A stretch of DNA of 64,000 nt from Hysterangium stoloniferum (GCA_015178975.1 WHVD01000182.1:92425-156424); one strand, 5' to 3'. Shown: positions 1 to 11,583, counted from the stretch's first letter. Notes: generated by a model not told the origin, from the letters alone. Made by a program: numbers and translations.

Positions 1-620
1 TACCTACGCGGTGCACACTCGTGCACGCGCACTTGCACAGTCGTGCACCTGTGCAGTGTACCCACATCTACATGCCACACTCATACACCGGCACCTATGC
101 ACCCATGCACTGCACACCCATGTCCATGTGCCGTGTGCATGCACCACATCCACATGCCACGCACGCGCACCACATCCACGTGCCGTGTGCACTCACCACA
201 TCCACATGCCACATGCACGCACCACCTCCACCTGCTGTGCACATGCATGCCCCCAAGTGATGTGTTGGCACACTCACGCAGTGTACTTGCATACCCACAC
301 GATGTGTTGACGCACTCACGCAGTGTGCTTGTGCAACCATGCGACGTGTTTGCACGCCCGTGCAGCATGCTTGCGCACTGTGCGATGTGTTCGTGCACCC
401 ACGCAGCATGCTTGTGCACCTGTGCAGCTACATGCTCATGCACTGCACCCAGCTCTCGCCCATTTCATTGGTGAGACTGGTGCCATAGTCATTTTCACAC
501 TGCCACACCCATATCCACATGCTGCACCCATACTCCTGCACACTCGCACCTATGTGCCCATGCACTGCACCCCACTCTCGACTGTTCCATCAGTGAGACT
601 GGTGATGTAGTCATTTGCAT
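1..620. repeat. CAC/GTG-rich degenerate satellite
   Basis: The stretch is made of short diverged units such as CCACATCCACATGCC and GTGCACTCACCA (1-240), then units around GCACTCACGCAGTGTGCTTG (260-430). The block at about 438-497 (ACTGCACCCAGCTCTCG followed by GTGAGACTGGTG) returns near 562-616, so a longer period of roughly 125 bp overlays the short one. Several frames are open only because of the periodic composition; the Cys/His-rich conceptual peptides are not supported as genes. 621-714 shows nothing recognisable. Confidence 0.7.
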
Positions 621-714
621 GCTCTTGCTGCCCATAGGTGACGATCCTGTATGTGCCTTCTCCTATACTCCCTATACTGCCCCCCTGTTGCGATATTGTT
701 GTTCCAGAACAATC

Positions 715-2012
715 TCACAACATAACAATTGTCCCCCACATGACATGATTTTTGAGGGAGCGTCCCGGGTCAAATGGGAATGTATCTGTCCTCAGCTTGG
801 TCCATTGAGAGGTGTCCAGTGTGGTGTGTCTATGATTGCCTTCCATTTGCAGAAATTTCATCAGTGCCCCCCATTCTGGGATTAGGGGTTTATGTCGATG
901 AGTTCCTAGTGGTATCTCCATGGGAAAGCTTTTGTCGAGTCCTGCAAGATGGGATGGCTTTACCATTGGTGAGTTCTCTATTGGCATGTCAATCTTGCAT
1001 GAAATTGGAATGTGAAGAGTCTTGAGGTTCTGACTCTCACGTCCTGAGCCTTTTCTATTGTCAGAACCATCGTCTGATTTCTGCCCCCCAGTTTCCAAGC
1101 CTTTACCGCAGTCCCAATCATTCGAGCTATTGGACGACTTATTGGAGGGTCCACTTGGCGGAGTAAATGGGATAGGATGGATAGGTGATGGATGGCGAGA
1201 TTTGTCAGGACACTGCGAATCTCGACCTGAGGATGAGGGGGAACTGGAGATGACTTTGACTGTGATCTTTTCTGCAGACACATGCAAGAAAGACAACTGT
1301 CCTTTTTTGGCAGTTGATCTGGCATAGATTCCAGGACATTCTTCGTGAAAGGGACCAGAGCTGGAGGATGAAGATGTTCGTTCTGGCTCATCAAATCCAC
1401 TGAGCAATTCCGCCATCATCTTGTCACATTTCTGTTGGACGTGTAAAAGCCTAGACTGGAGACTGAAATATGCAAAAGATATCTCAGGTGATCTTTCGTA
1501 GAGGGAACGTTCTAAAATCTGAATGTAAATGTATCAATAGTCGACCTTGGGGACAGGGTGAAGATGTCTGATGAACACATGCAAGATCTGCAACAAGTCC
1601 ACGAGCTGGATAAACAATTCCCTTTTAATTGCCGTTCTTCCCTTCTCCATCGGGATCATGAGCTCCTCCGACCACTCAGGGATCAATTGAGTGACCTCTC
1701 CCAGAGTCCTTGATCGTGTGAAAAGGGTTTGAGCTACCAGGATCCCATGGTACCTGCCTATCCAAGTTGCAATTGATGGAGGCATAGTGGGATATCTAGT
1801 TTGATAATCCTGTGTAATCGCCATGACTTCCTCCTCTGAAATCTGGGAGGCATAGTACATATCCCATTTGTCATCCATAGGTTCGTCGTAAACCAATAGT
1901 CCGTAGTAAGCACATTGGAGCATTACCTGATGTGGTGGGAAGTTCAGAGTCACGTCTTGGGCGGGTGAAGGGTCTCTCTCTGGTGCTGTCGGTAGTTCCT
2001 GGAGTGCAGATG
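715..2012 (-). pseudogene. R1 gag, distal part (Ty3/gypsy)
   Basis: Read on the minus strand, this continues R1 gag from 14182-15000. Two open stretches are visible, 2037-1534 and 1419-715. The first aligns by eye with R5 gag at 29744-30127: shared WDMYY, QISE, IPEWS and the ending VPKVDY. After an in-frame TGA at 1534-1536 the same frame continues (FAYF, KMMAELL), matching R5 past its own TAG. The second stretch is Ser/Pro-rich, like R5 30700-30900. No zinc knuckle is reached; homology ends near 715, so the 3' half of R1 is deleted or outside the window. Normal role: the structural Gag polyprotein of the cytoplasmic particle. The assignment rests on R5; alone this ORF would be unrecognisable. 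Confidence 0.7.
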
Positions 2013-2255
2013 TGTAAAGGGTCGAGTAGTTTACCACTCAATGTGCAATTGTTATCGACTAACAATAGTGCAAAGTACAATCGACTAGTAGTTATAGGTA
2101 GTCAAGATGTAGATTACGATCGACCTTTAAGGTGCGATCGATAGATAATTACAAGGGCGGATCGACCTTACGGTGTGATCTGACTGTGTAGCTAGCTGGG
2201 CCGATGGCCAAGTAGATGAGAGAAAGTATATATGGCAAGAGAGATAGAGTGAAGG
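2013..2255 (-). repeat. solo LTR G, left half
   Basis: Begins TGTAAAGGGTCGAG, the same end as the complete LTR G copies at 23272-23953 and 41056-41735. It is preceded by AGATG (2008-2012). The other half is 13873-14176 and ends CCTTCACA followed by AGATG, so the solo LTR is flanked by a perfect 5-bp TSD in R1 gag. It was split by R2 (TSD GAAGG at 2251-2255 and 13868-13872). Confidence 0.9.
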
Positions 2256-2798
2256 TGTTAAGTGCCGTGTCAGGAACTTATTCCAGAACTATCAGAAAGT
2301 CACTGGGAACTTGGGAACTATCGGATAGGGTCAGGACGTTGGCTTCAGCTTATGTGCTGTGCCTCTATGCAAACGCTCAAAGTCTTTAATTTCAGAAGTG
2401 AGACTTACAATGGAAGATACGGATATTCAGAGTTCTGAAGAGTTCCGAATATCGAGCATACAGAAAGACGGAAGAGGGAATAAGAAACTAAGTTGATATC
2501 AGATCTAAGGTAAAGTACAAATTCACGGAAACTAATATAAGTCTTCTTGTTATTGTACTACAAACTGAGACCATAATAAGATGGAAATAGGAGTATCCTT
2601 AAATGGGAATACAATAAGTCATATCAGGGAGACAATATTCCGAAAAGGGAATACAATAGACAAACGAGTGAATACTTGTCAACGGACAAATTACCAAATG
2701 TGGAACAAGGGAAGAATGCGGAAGATACGGTAACTATGATGTTCCGTAGTCAGAGATCGGAAGTCGGATATTGAAACATCCGGGAATGGGTCGTAACA
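2256..2798 (-). repeat. R2 3' LTR (family D, 543 bp)
   Basis: On the plus strand it runs from TGTTAAGTGCCGTG to GGTCGTAACA; in element orientation it begins TGTTACGACC. The length equals the solo copy at 14352-14894. It has a single ACTTGTCAACGG unit where the 5' LTR of the same element has about 23. Confidence 0.92.
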
Positions 2799-2812
2799 GT
2801 ACCCCCCTGTTA
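2799..2812 (-). promoter_or_regulatory. R2 polypurine tract
   Basis: Directly inside the 3' LTR, the minus strand reads AGGGGGGTAC, a purine run expected as the plus-strand primer of reverse transcription. R8 has the equivalent AAAGGGAGGATAC at the same spot. This fixes pol as the sense strand and the neighbouring plus-strand gene as antisense. Confidence 0.75.
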
Positions 2813-2926
2813 GGCCGAAATCCCATAGAGGCAATTAGGTACTGAGTGATTGAAGCGACGGCTGATTATTATGTGTCGTGAAATTTACACAATTCTGGAG
2901 GTGAGAGTTTCAGCTGCTGTCCTGAG

Positions 2927-2934
2927 TATAAAAA
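2927..2934 (+). promoter_or_regulatory. TATA box of the R2 antisense gene
   Basis: TATAAAAA lies 56 bp upstream of the ATG at 2983. R8 has TATATAAA 60 bp before its antisense ATG. Position and strand are conserved although the intervening sequence differs, which argues for a dedicated promoter. Confidence 0.6.
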
Positions 2935-3794
2935 CCTCCAAATATTTGAATTAATGTTTTTGTTTCTTTATCCCCAACTTGCATGTCGATTCGTCGGCCA
3001 TTGTTCAACACTACCCCGGAAGATTCAGAGGCCAAAATTGCCATACTTCAAAAAATGTCGAAGGTTGCAGAACTTCAACAAAAATGACAGAGGATGGAGG
3101 AGATGAAGCGGTGACAAGAGGTGGAGGAAAAAGTGTTGATGTGGGAGTTGAAGGAGATGGAAGAGGCGGAAAAATGGGAGTTGGAGTGAGTGAAGGTGGA
3201 AAAGGAGGCGTGGATACGGAAAACGGCAGAGGTTCAGAAGAAGAAAGAAGAGGCAGAAAGACTGCAGCGGGAGTCTGAGGAGGCAGAAAAATGTAAGGAG
3301 ATAAGGGAAGGAAAGGTAAGTCCAATCCATAAGTTTCCGTAGTTTCTGTTACGACCGTGTCGTAACCCATGTTGCAACCCGATGGTCTCCGAGAATACTA
3401 CAGTCTATCGATGTTCCAAGTTATTGATCAAGTCATCATTTCGGCAAACTTCAGAACACCGATGCTGATGTATACCTTCACGGCGATCAAACCCCGTTTA
3501 CGCCCCTGTCAAAATATACTCTACCATCTGGTTATACTTTGATACGTCCCCTTTCATTATGATGATCCGTTTTACTCTATGTTTCACATATGCCCATATA
3601 TACCTGTAGCCCGTGGACTATTCCCTTTTCTCGTAATTCTGCTCTCGGCTAAATCTCGGCTTCCGATCTTATCGTAACTTTCCGGTTCATAGTCAAGCTT
3701 ATTTGTCAATGCCGTTTTCCACTCTTCCCTTAGTTAGTAGTTTCTAGATGCTGATAACTCGTATATAAGACCCACTGTAATGTAACTACTAGAC

Positions 3795-3868
3795 AATCAG
3801 AATATCAACTTAGAATATCAACTTAGAATATCAACTTAGAATATCAACTTAGAATATCAACTTAGATC
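3795..3868. repeat. 14-bp tandem repeat in LTR E
   Basis: About five consecutive copies of AGAATATCAACTT plus one base, close to identical. Confidence 0.85.
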
Positions 3869-3984
3869 GACTTAGATACCCTCTAATTTCCGACTCCATT
3901 ATCTATTCACGACCACCACATTCCGACTCCATCTGATTTACGATTCAACCTACATTTACGACTTCAACCTGTAATCTCCGACTC

Positions 3985-4215
3985 TCAGTCCCCGACACTC
4001 TCAGTCCCCGACACTCTCAGTCTCCGACTGTCTCAGTCTCCGACTGTCTCAGTCTCCGACTGTCTCAGTCTCCGACTGTCTCAGTCTCCGACTCTCAGTC
4101 TCCGACTCTCAGTCTCCGACTCTCTCAGTCTCTGACTCTCTCGGTCTCCGACTCTCTCAGTCTCCGACTCTCTCAGTCTCTGACTCTCTCAGCCTCCGAC
4201 TCTTGGTCTCCGACC
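3985..4215. repeat. CTCAGTCTCCGACT minisatellite in LTR E
   Basis: Roughly 16-18 units of 11-14 bp built on TCTCAGTCTCCGAC, with unit-length changes (CTCAGTCCCCGACACT, CTCTCGGTCTCCGA). It lies in the middle of the LTR. Confidence 0.85.
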
Positions 4216-4802
4216 CCTCAACCCAACCCTCAACTTATCCTTCGGTTTCCGATCGGTGGTTTACCGAGAGGTTTACTTGACAGGACTAGTTTTCGCCCGC
4301 CCGAAATTTAAGGACACCTGACAGTAACTTGCGAGGGCGCAGCACATAAGCTGAAGCCAAGTCCTTCTGTTCGGTCCCCGTCGGTCTGCCGACATCCATC
4401 AGTTTCTGCTCTTAACAGTTTCAACCGATAACTATTGGGTACAGCGAAAAGCCGTGGAGGTGGAGGTAGAGGGAGAGGCTGGGCCTTTGAGTCCTAAAGT
4501 AAGTGCCATCTGCAAGAGGTCGGTAGTTGATTAACTTCCGAAACAGAAGCAAAAGGCCAAGGCTCCGGAACGGATGGAAGTCATCCACGACAGTCTGTGT
4601 TATCGATGTTCAATTCGAAATATGACATGTTGGAAACAGAAGGTAAAATGGGGTGGAACTTGCTACCCCTGCATGGTTCTCAAACTTCCATGCACTCTCG
4701 CTGTGAAAAGGTTCTGAAAGGTGAGAAGGTTCAGAAAACTAACGACGGGGAAGGTTCGGGAGTGGCCAAAATGGCGGAAACTGAGGTGCCGAACACGGAT
4801 AG

Positions 4803-5476
4803 GGAGGGTGTTTATAATTACTATAATCTCAAATATTTACTAATAAAAGTCTTATTTTTACAAAACTCCATCTTTAAATAGTGATATCTATTCTGAAACA
4901 ATTATATCATCAAAAAATAACCATCAGAAATAGTTCTCCATATTACATCTTATACAACCCATAGTTATTTAACAAATTCCATTGTATATAATTTCCTTCC
5001 TTTTACAGATGCCTACTAATACTTTTATTAGTACTTTGTTTTTTAAAAGTTGAAATGTAGTTATTTCCATGTAAAATATGTAAAATATTATTGGAAATTT
5101 TTCATATCACAGCTGTCTTTATTAAGTAAAACCCCCTATATATTCTGGGTATGTTGAATCAAGTAGAAATCTGTTCAGATTAACAGATCCATTCTGAAGT
5201 AATACATATGTATTTAGAGGTGCCAATGATATACATATGCATGGAATGGACTATCTAAAGGTATCTATTTTTTAAAAGTATTAGTGTTTCAAACTACTAA
5301 TTTTTTTATTGTCTACTCATGTCCGGAAAGATTCTTTAGTTTGTAATGTATGAGAGAGTTTAAAACTTTCAAAAAGTTTTAAAAACCAAATTATGTTTGA
5401 ATCACATCTCAGATGTTTAAATGACCTTTAGAGTATATTAGAATTTGGTATAATTAATAGTTTTCAGATATCCTCT
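4803..5476. mobile_element. 674-bp MITE-like element, copy 1
   Basis: AT-rich, no coding capacity. The sequence starts GGAGGGTGTTTATAA and ends with the inverted, imperfect complement (TATCCTCT). It is flanked by TAG at 4800-4802 and 5477-5479. Copy 2 is at 31797-32471. Removing the element plus one TAG restores the reading frame of the R2 antisense gene across the junction, so the boundaries are right. The 3-bp TSD and short TIR indicate a non-autonomous DNA transposon; the superfamily is undecided. Confidence 0.8.
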
Positions 5477-5726
5477 TAGTATGGGTGTCAAACTCCTCAA
5501 GGACACCGTTGACGCGTTAGTCTTTATCGGGACGGAACTTATGAAAATGCAGGATGCACTGGATCGCCATAATGATATCCAGGAAAAGGGTTTCTGTTCG
5601 TTGACCTGGAATTTCCAGAGGCAAAACGAGTTTCTGGAGAAGGTAATGGTTAGCATCGGTATTATCGCAGTTTCTGAGAGGTTTTCCGATAAGGCGAGGG
5701 AGCAATCAAATGATCCGTTGGCGGAG

Positions 5727-7180
5727 TGTGAAGAGTGGTGGAAGTTCTAACCATTCTATATATGAAGAATATTGACCGTTTAGGTACGACACATAGTTGT
5801 ATTGACTGTCTAAGTTCAATACATGCTGAACAAGTATTGACTATTTAGTTCAATATGTCTGGGTAAAGTAACTATCTCAGGTAGAGTAGATTGCTACAAC
5901 GAAATAAAGGAATCGACCGTTAGGTGCGATTCCGAGTGACTGTGTTAGGATACACACACAAGGCAGGTTTCTGGAGAAACCCGCGGGATATCCGGTCGGA
6001 CTTGGCTTCAGCTTATAGGCTGCGCCCTCACTAGATCATGTTGTCCAATTTCAAACAGGTGGACGGGAATCCTGGGGAGTCCGGGCAGGTTCGTGGGTCA
6101 TAGGTCGTAGGTCGGAGGTCGTGGGTCGTGAGTCGAGATAGTTGAGAGAGGTAGATGTGCCGGAGCCCGTGGGCTCCGACTAGTGAGAGCAATGTGAATC
6201 AAGCAAGGTTTTAGAGTGGAAAATGGATTAGATTACTGGGGGGAATCTAAGTTAATTTTCTGACTGGATTGTATGTACAACATCTGCCAGTTAATATAGA
6301 CCGTGGAGTGAATGACATACCAAATCCAGTAATGATGAAACGAAACTAACAAAACATAAAACGGGAATAATAAACACCAAGTTTGGTGTTAGGAATGGGA
6401 CGTAACGGAGCAGAGTCCGAATCGTGACAAAGCATAACCCATAACGGGAAACGGAGTGGGAGTGGAGTTCAAATCATGACAGGTCATTTGACTAAAACAG
6501 GAACGGGGCTCGATTAGAGCGGTGATGGGATTCTGAGCGGGGTCCGGTGACTGATGCGTGAGATGAAGACGGACATAGACAGAGATGGATTCCAGGGGAA
6601 GTCCAGTGACTGATATGTGTCGTAAGAAGGTCGAACGTAACGAGTTTTGATGTACGGAGTCCGGGCGGGAATTCCTATAAACAGACAATTGGTGCGTGTA
6701 GGGCGTGGTGGTGTACAGGTTAGTGCCCAGAGTCTGGCGGGATTGTCCGGTCATAACAGACTGCTCGAGTGTAGAAAAGAGTAACAAGAGTTGAATGGTA
6801 GAATAGCATGGATGTTGTCTGCACAGATTGAGATATAAATGGGGTTTCGACTGGTACAGTTCGAAACTAAGATTATGTAGATAGTTGAAACCCATCTGTG
6901 ATGGTCGAGACGATACCTCAATCACGACTTACAGGACACTAACTGTGTGTCTGGGTAAGTTGTGGTTGCGAGGTAAAAAGGTGTCTAAGTTTTAACTACG
7001 GGCACTAGAATACATAAGTCTGGCGTGTATGCACCCACAACAGTCAATGTACCGCATACATAGGTCGTCAAACTAATTATAAGTGTATAATAAAATAGAG
7101 AGAGTAGAAATAATAAAGGGAATATAGTATGAGCTCATCCAGACTATATTTCCTGAGTATATTTCACCATACCTCTGACA
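5727..7180 (-). repeat. solo LTR B in R2, split by LTR C
   Basis: Plus strand reads TGTGAAGAGTGGTGG to ACCTCTGACA, flanked by CGGAG at 5722-5726 and 7181-7185. It lies in the last exon of the R2 antisense gene, and removing it with one TSD rejoins the acidic tail. The insert 5943-6758 is solo LTR C. Confidence 0.9.
5943..6758 (-). repeat. solo LTR C (816 bp)
   Basis: Plus strand reads TGTTAGGATACACAC to GGTCATAACA, with GACTG on both sides (5938-5942, 6759-6763). Same family as the R8 3' LTR at 57700-58532. It contains a short GTCGTGGGTCGTGAG array at about 6095-6137. Confidence 0.92.
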
Positions 7181-7415
7181 CGGAGTGTGTCGAGAAAAGG
7201 TGGGAGTCAGGAAAAGGACCGGAAAGTGAAGATGAAGAAGTACAGGATATGATGGAAAGTGCGGAGATTGCGGATGATACGGGAGTTGAAGCGGAAGGAG
7301 GGTTTGGGGTGTCAGAAACATTAAAATAGTTGCAAATATATTTGACTTGTATGATTTCAAAGAATGAGCGTGATATCGGAAGTATCGGAAACTGAACAGA
7401 AAGAAAATGGAAAGG

Positions 7416-10400
7416 TCAGAGTGATGTTAAAGGTCCAGGTTTGCTCGGATAAGCTGTGTGGAAGTCAGTGACAATTTCCATAGCATGTCCAAGTTCCGTG
7501 GCCAATATCCATGAAGTTTCCTCGTCAGTACCTTCATAACCTGCCCATTTGACTAAATAGAGCAATTTACAAGTATGTCGGTGATTGTCATTTTTAGAAT
7601 CCAAAATTTTGGAAACTTCAAATTTGGGCTCTCCGTCAATGATGACCGGAGGGGACGGAGGTTGAATACATTCCGGGATTTTGTTAGGAACACAGGGTTC
7701 TAACATGGAAACATGGAAGACAGGGTGGTGTGAAGAGTGGCGGAAGTTCTGACCGTTCTATATACGAAGAAATGAGTAGAAAGGAAGAATATTGACCTAT
7801 TCGGTGCAATATAAGAGAAAGTGAGAGAAAGAGCATGAGATGACGAAGGAGTCAACGAGTGCGATGGTTCGAGTGGAGGCCTCGACTATTACAGTTCGAG
7901 GCCAGAAGTGTTCAGTAGTTCAGATAATGCTACCTAAGTGGTAGCTGACACGTTACCCTGATCACCGCTCCTAGTAGACCTAGTTTATGTCTTACGAGTG
8001 GTGGTTCTTGGGTTAAAGTGTGTCTGAGTTCTAATTGGTGCTGAGTGCACCCACAAGTATACACAATGCTTCGAACTAATGAAATATGTGATATTCGAAG
8101 AATGTGAAAGATAGTAAAATATGAATAGAATATGTAAAATATAAATGAAATAAAAGGAGTGTTTTACCACAATGAAACTGTGGTAAAAGCATACTCCTCA
8201 CAGGTGGACTGCTCACATACTATCAGGAAATCGGAGAGTCCATGAGAGTGAACCAGCTTGTGCTATAATTTCAAAAGGGCCGAAGAATTTCTCAGCGAGC
8301 TTTTTAGAAGGTCGGGTGGTATGGAAGAATTGAGCTTTGACAAAAACCTGATCACCAATTTTAAAGTTAGGAGGCGGGATCCTGTTTTTGTCTGCAGAAC
8401 ATTGATAATGTTTCTGTGCAGAAGAAATAGCTTTCCAAAGTTCTTAATGTAATTTGTCGAGGTTGGTAATAAATTCTTGAGCACGGACAGAAGCCAAATC
8501 TCGTTCGGAATGTACTGTGAGATTTGGATTATAGCCTTTGTTGGTGAAAAAAGGAGAGACACCAGTAGTTGCATTCGGAGAGTTATTGTAGGCGAATTCC
8601 GCAATCGGAAGAAGGGATTTCCAGTTGTCCTGTTGATAATTGCAATAGATGCAGAGATATTGTTCCAATGTTTGATTAACATGTTCCGTTTGTCCATCAC
8701 CTTCCAGGTGGTATCCTGAGGTGAAGTGTAGTTTCATGTTGAGGGCTTTTCCAAGGGCCTGGAAGAAATGGGAGACAAACTTGGAGCCTCGATCAGAAGT
8801 TATGTGAGACAGAACTCCATGTTTGGAAAATACGTGAATAATGAAAAGTTCTGCTACATATAATTGTAAGGACGTGATTGTATCATGAGTAAGTATGAAA
8901 ATGCCTTGTTTCAATAATTGATCCACAACAACTAGAATGGATGTAAAGCCTTCAGATGTTGGAAGTTGCTCGATAAAATCCATGAAAATTGAGTTCCAGG
9001 GCTTTTCCGGTATCGGGAGTTGCTTGAGAAGGCCGTACAACTTATGCCTCTGGGTTTTAGAGTGTAAGCAGGTGGTGCATGACTTACAGAACTGGGTTAT
9101 GAAATCTTGGAGGTTGGGCCAAGTATATTCTCTACGGATTAGACCAAGAGTATTGTTAATGCCGTAATGTCCAGAGATTGGGTGTTTGTGTTTGTACTGA
9201 AGTACGCGGAGTCGGAGATTGTTGGAATCTGGAACATAGATACGTCCATCGAGACAGATAAAACCTTGAGAGTCTTGTGACCATCAGGGTTGGTCGGGAT
9301 TATCAGGAACTTCTAGATGTGGCTTGAGCTGGATCGGAAGTGAGTGCAGAAAGGATATCTTGCTGTAAGTGTTCAATGTCGATAATCATAATGCTATGCA
9401 TAATTGGATAGTAGAGGAAAGTCGCTCGAATAGATGTGGAAAGTTGTTGCATTGTAAAAACCGGTTTCAAGTTATGCGGATTAACAATGGCGTAGTTACT
9501 TTCCCCCTCTTTAGGATAGATGTCCCATCATTGAGTCATGGCATCTGGTTTTCCACCAAGGCATCTGGGTTGGAAATGGATAATCATGTTGAAAGCGGAA
9601 AGGAATTCAGACCAGCAGGCTTGCCAGCAGGTTAAAAGCTTAGTGGTAGAAAAATATTCGAGATTTTTGTGATCAGTACAATGTCAATGGGAATTGCGGA
9701 ACCTTCGAGATAATGACACCAATGTTTGAAAGCCTCAAAAATAGCCAAAGGTTCCTTATCATGAACGTCGTAGTTGAATTCAGACACTGAAAGTGTCTGA
9801 GAAAGGAATGCAACTGGATGAATGTCACCGTCAGAATCTAGAATGGAAAGAATCACGGCAATTGCATAATTGGAAGCATCGGTTTCCACAATAATCGGAA
9901 CATCAGGTTTCCAATGAGAAAGAATTGGGGCGGAAGTGAAAGCATTTTTCAAAGTCTGGAAAGCAGAGCGGCATTTGTCGTCAAAGACCCATGGTTGAGT
10001 TTTACGGGTAAGATGAGTAAGCGGTATTGTAATATCTGAGTAATTCCGAATAAAACAATGGTAAAAGTTGGCGAAATTTAAAAATAACTGAATGTCCTTG
10101 ACTTTCCGTAGTTCGGGCCAATCACGGACAACTTGGACCTTGGTTTCATCCATACGGAGACCCTCAGGTCTGATAATAAAACCTAAGTATTCAATAGAAT
10201 CCATGTCAAAGTAACATTTTTTACCATTGGCGAAAAGACTGTTTTTGTGGAGTCTTCGGAAAACTTCACAGACCTGTTCATTGTGAAGAGCGGGATCCTC
10301 AGAAAATACCAAAATGTTGTCCAAATAGACTATAACACATACATCAAGCATGTCGGAAAATATATCATTAACAAAACATTGAAAAGTGGAAGGGGCATTG

Positions 10401-11509
10401 GTAAGGCCAAACAGCATAACCAACCATTCAAAGGATCCATAGCGAGTCCGAAAAGCAGTTTTCCATTCATCACCCTCGGCAATTTGAACCAAATGATAGG
10501 CGTGTTTGAGGTCTATTTTGGTGTAGATCCGAGCTTTCTGTGGGGCATCGAGTAAATCGGTAACGAGTGGAAGTGGATACTTATCTTTCCGTGTGATGGA
10601 ATTTAATCCTCTGAAATCGACGCAGAGTCGAAGGGAGCCATCCTTCTTTCTGATGAAAAGGACAGGTGCTCTGTACGGAGACTTTGAGGGACGGATAAAA
10701 CCTATCGACAGATGTTCATCCAGGAACTCCTGAATAGACGAAAGTTCCGATTGGGATAATGGGTAAATAGGTCCTAACAGAGGGTTTGAACTGGGCTCAA
10801 TATTGATTTTTAAGTCGTAGGGCCTATGTGGTGCAAGCCGGTCAGCTTTTTGCTTACTGAAAATGTCCGCGAAATCATGGTATTTTTCAGGAACTCCTTC
10901 CAGGTTGGCTTTTAGCTCGGATAGTTCTGGAGTTGCAAAATGTCCAGATGCTTCATCAACTTTTAAGCTGATCGAAAAACACTGCGAACCATCCAGTTTA
11001 CTTGCCCTAACAAATGCTGAAGTGTTGATGAGAGAGATTTTTGGAGGCACAGAGGTTTCAATAGAAGCCGGAGATGCCATTGAGGCCAAAAAGTCATTGG
11101 CTGGAAGAGACGCTGCAGGAGGAACTGAAGTGTCGGGAATTCAGAAATTAATACTGCCCAATACCCAGTCAATCAACAGATTATATCGGGTGAGCCAGTT
11201 GTATCCAAGAACTACTGAACAGCTAGAGTCCAACTGTGTTACGAAAAAGGTAACCATCTGGGATGTTCCACAAGGGAACCGGATAGACATGTCGCAGGCT
11301 TGGGTAATTGCCATATTGCTAGTGCCGTCAAACAAATGCAAAGAAATTGTGGGAACAGAATGGAGTTTCAGATTATGTTTCATGGCAAAGGTGGTATCTA
11401 CAAAACAGTGTGTGGAGCTGGAATCTATCAGAGCTTGGAACACTAAATTTCCAAGAAGGTCAGAGATGGGTTTTACAAATAAAGAATCGGGATTAGAGAG
11501 AGCGGACAC
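7416..11509 (-). pseudogene. R2 pol (protease-RT-RNase H-integrase-chromodomain), degenerate
   Basis: Protease (11509-11141) ends [11 protein letters not shown] but has Asp-Ser-Ser where R8 has Asp-Ser-Gly. A TGG to TGA change separates it from RT, compared with R3. RT-RNase H is open from 11089 to 9632, with VDFRGLN at 157-163 and YLDN at 255-258 in place of YLDD. RNase H keeps ETDAS, then the frame breaks. Integrase continues 9040-8444 with MDF, SDRGS and DGQTE. Solo LTR F splits the integrase tail from the chromodomain (7706-7416, YLVKWAGYEGTDEETSW). R8 shows the intact order. The enzyme would process Gag-Pol, copy RNA to DNA and insert it in chromodomain-targeted chromatin, but this copy has lost an RT Asp and the protease Gly. 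Confidence 0.92.
7729..8202 (-). repeat. solo LTR F in R2 pol (474 bp)
   Basis: Runs TGTGAAGAGTGGCGG to ATACTCCTCACA with GGTGG at 7724-7728 and 8203-8207. Near its end are two 10-bp arms, TTTTACCACA and TGTGGTAAAA, which form a hairpin. The other copies at 21466-21939 and 25570-26043 have the same length. Confidence 0.93.
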
Positions 11510-11583
11510 ATTGAGACGGATAATCTCGGAAACACGGAGAGAGTCAATGCAACCCTCTGTCCATGCAGATTCTGGAGGGTTGC

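Larger units (their letters stand above)
3347..4417 (-). repeat. solo LTR E (1071 bp)
   Basis: Runs from TGTTACGACCGTG to CTCTTAACA, flanked by GTTTC at 3342-3346 and 4418-4422 (perfect 5-bp TSD). It lies wholly inside intron 1 of the R2 antisense gene. The TGTTACGACC start is shared with families C and D. Strand is assigned by that shared start. It carries two internal tandem arrays. Confidence 0.85.
2983..7329 (+). pseudogene. R2 antisense Zn2Cys6/coiled-coil gene, broken
   Basis: Collinear with the R8 gene at 58743-59717. Exon 1 (2983-3315) encodes a Glu/Lys-rich coiled coil but has in-frame stops. Intron 1 (GTAAGT at 3316, acceptor CAG at 4444, about 53 nt without its insertion) contains solo LTR E. 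Intron 2 is 4499-4546 (48 nt, phase 0). Exon 3 encodes Cys-x2-Cys-x6-Cys-x10-Cys-x2-Cys-x6-Cys (about 4601-4695), the spacing of fungal Zn2Cys6 clusters. A frameshift follows, then the MITE, a second helical segment (5480-5720), solo LTR B, and an acidic tail ending in TAG at 7327-7329. The stop is only 86 bp from the pol stop on the other strand. Known: Zn2Cys6 domains bind DNA in fungal regulators. Function here is inference; it may act on element DNA or transcription. The copy is dead. Confidence 0.72.

Noticed and set aside
11-610. Several Cys/His-rich open frames at the window start
   Set aside because: They overlap in many frames on both strands and follow the CAC/GTG periodicity; no start context, intron or domain.
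1-620. Telomeric or subtelomeric end
   Set aside because: No TTAGGG-type repeats, and transposon sequence continues directly.
4803-5476. The 674-bp repeat as a giant spliceosomal intron (GTGTTT to TTTCAG)
   Set aside because: Shared sequence extends past both splice sites, 3-bp duplications flank it, and in R5 splicing would leave the wrong frame.
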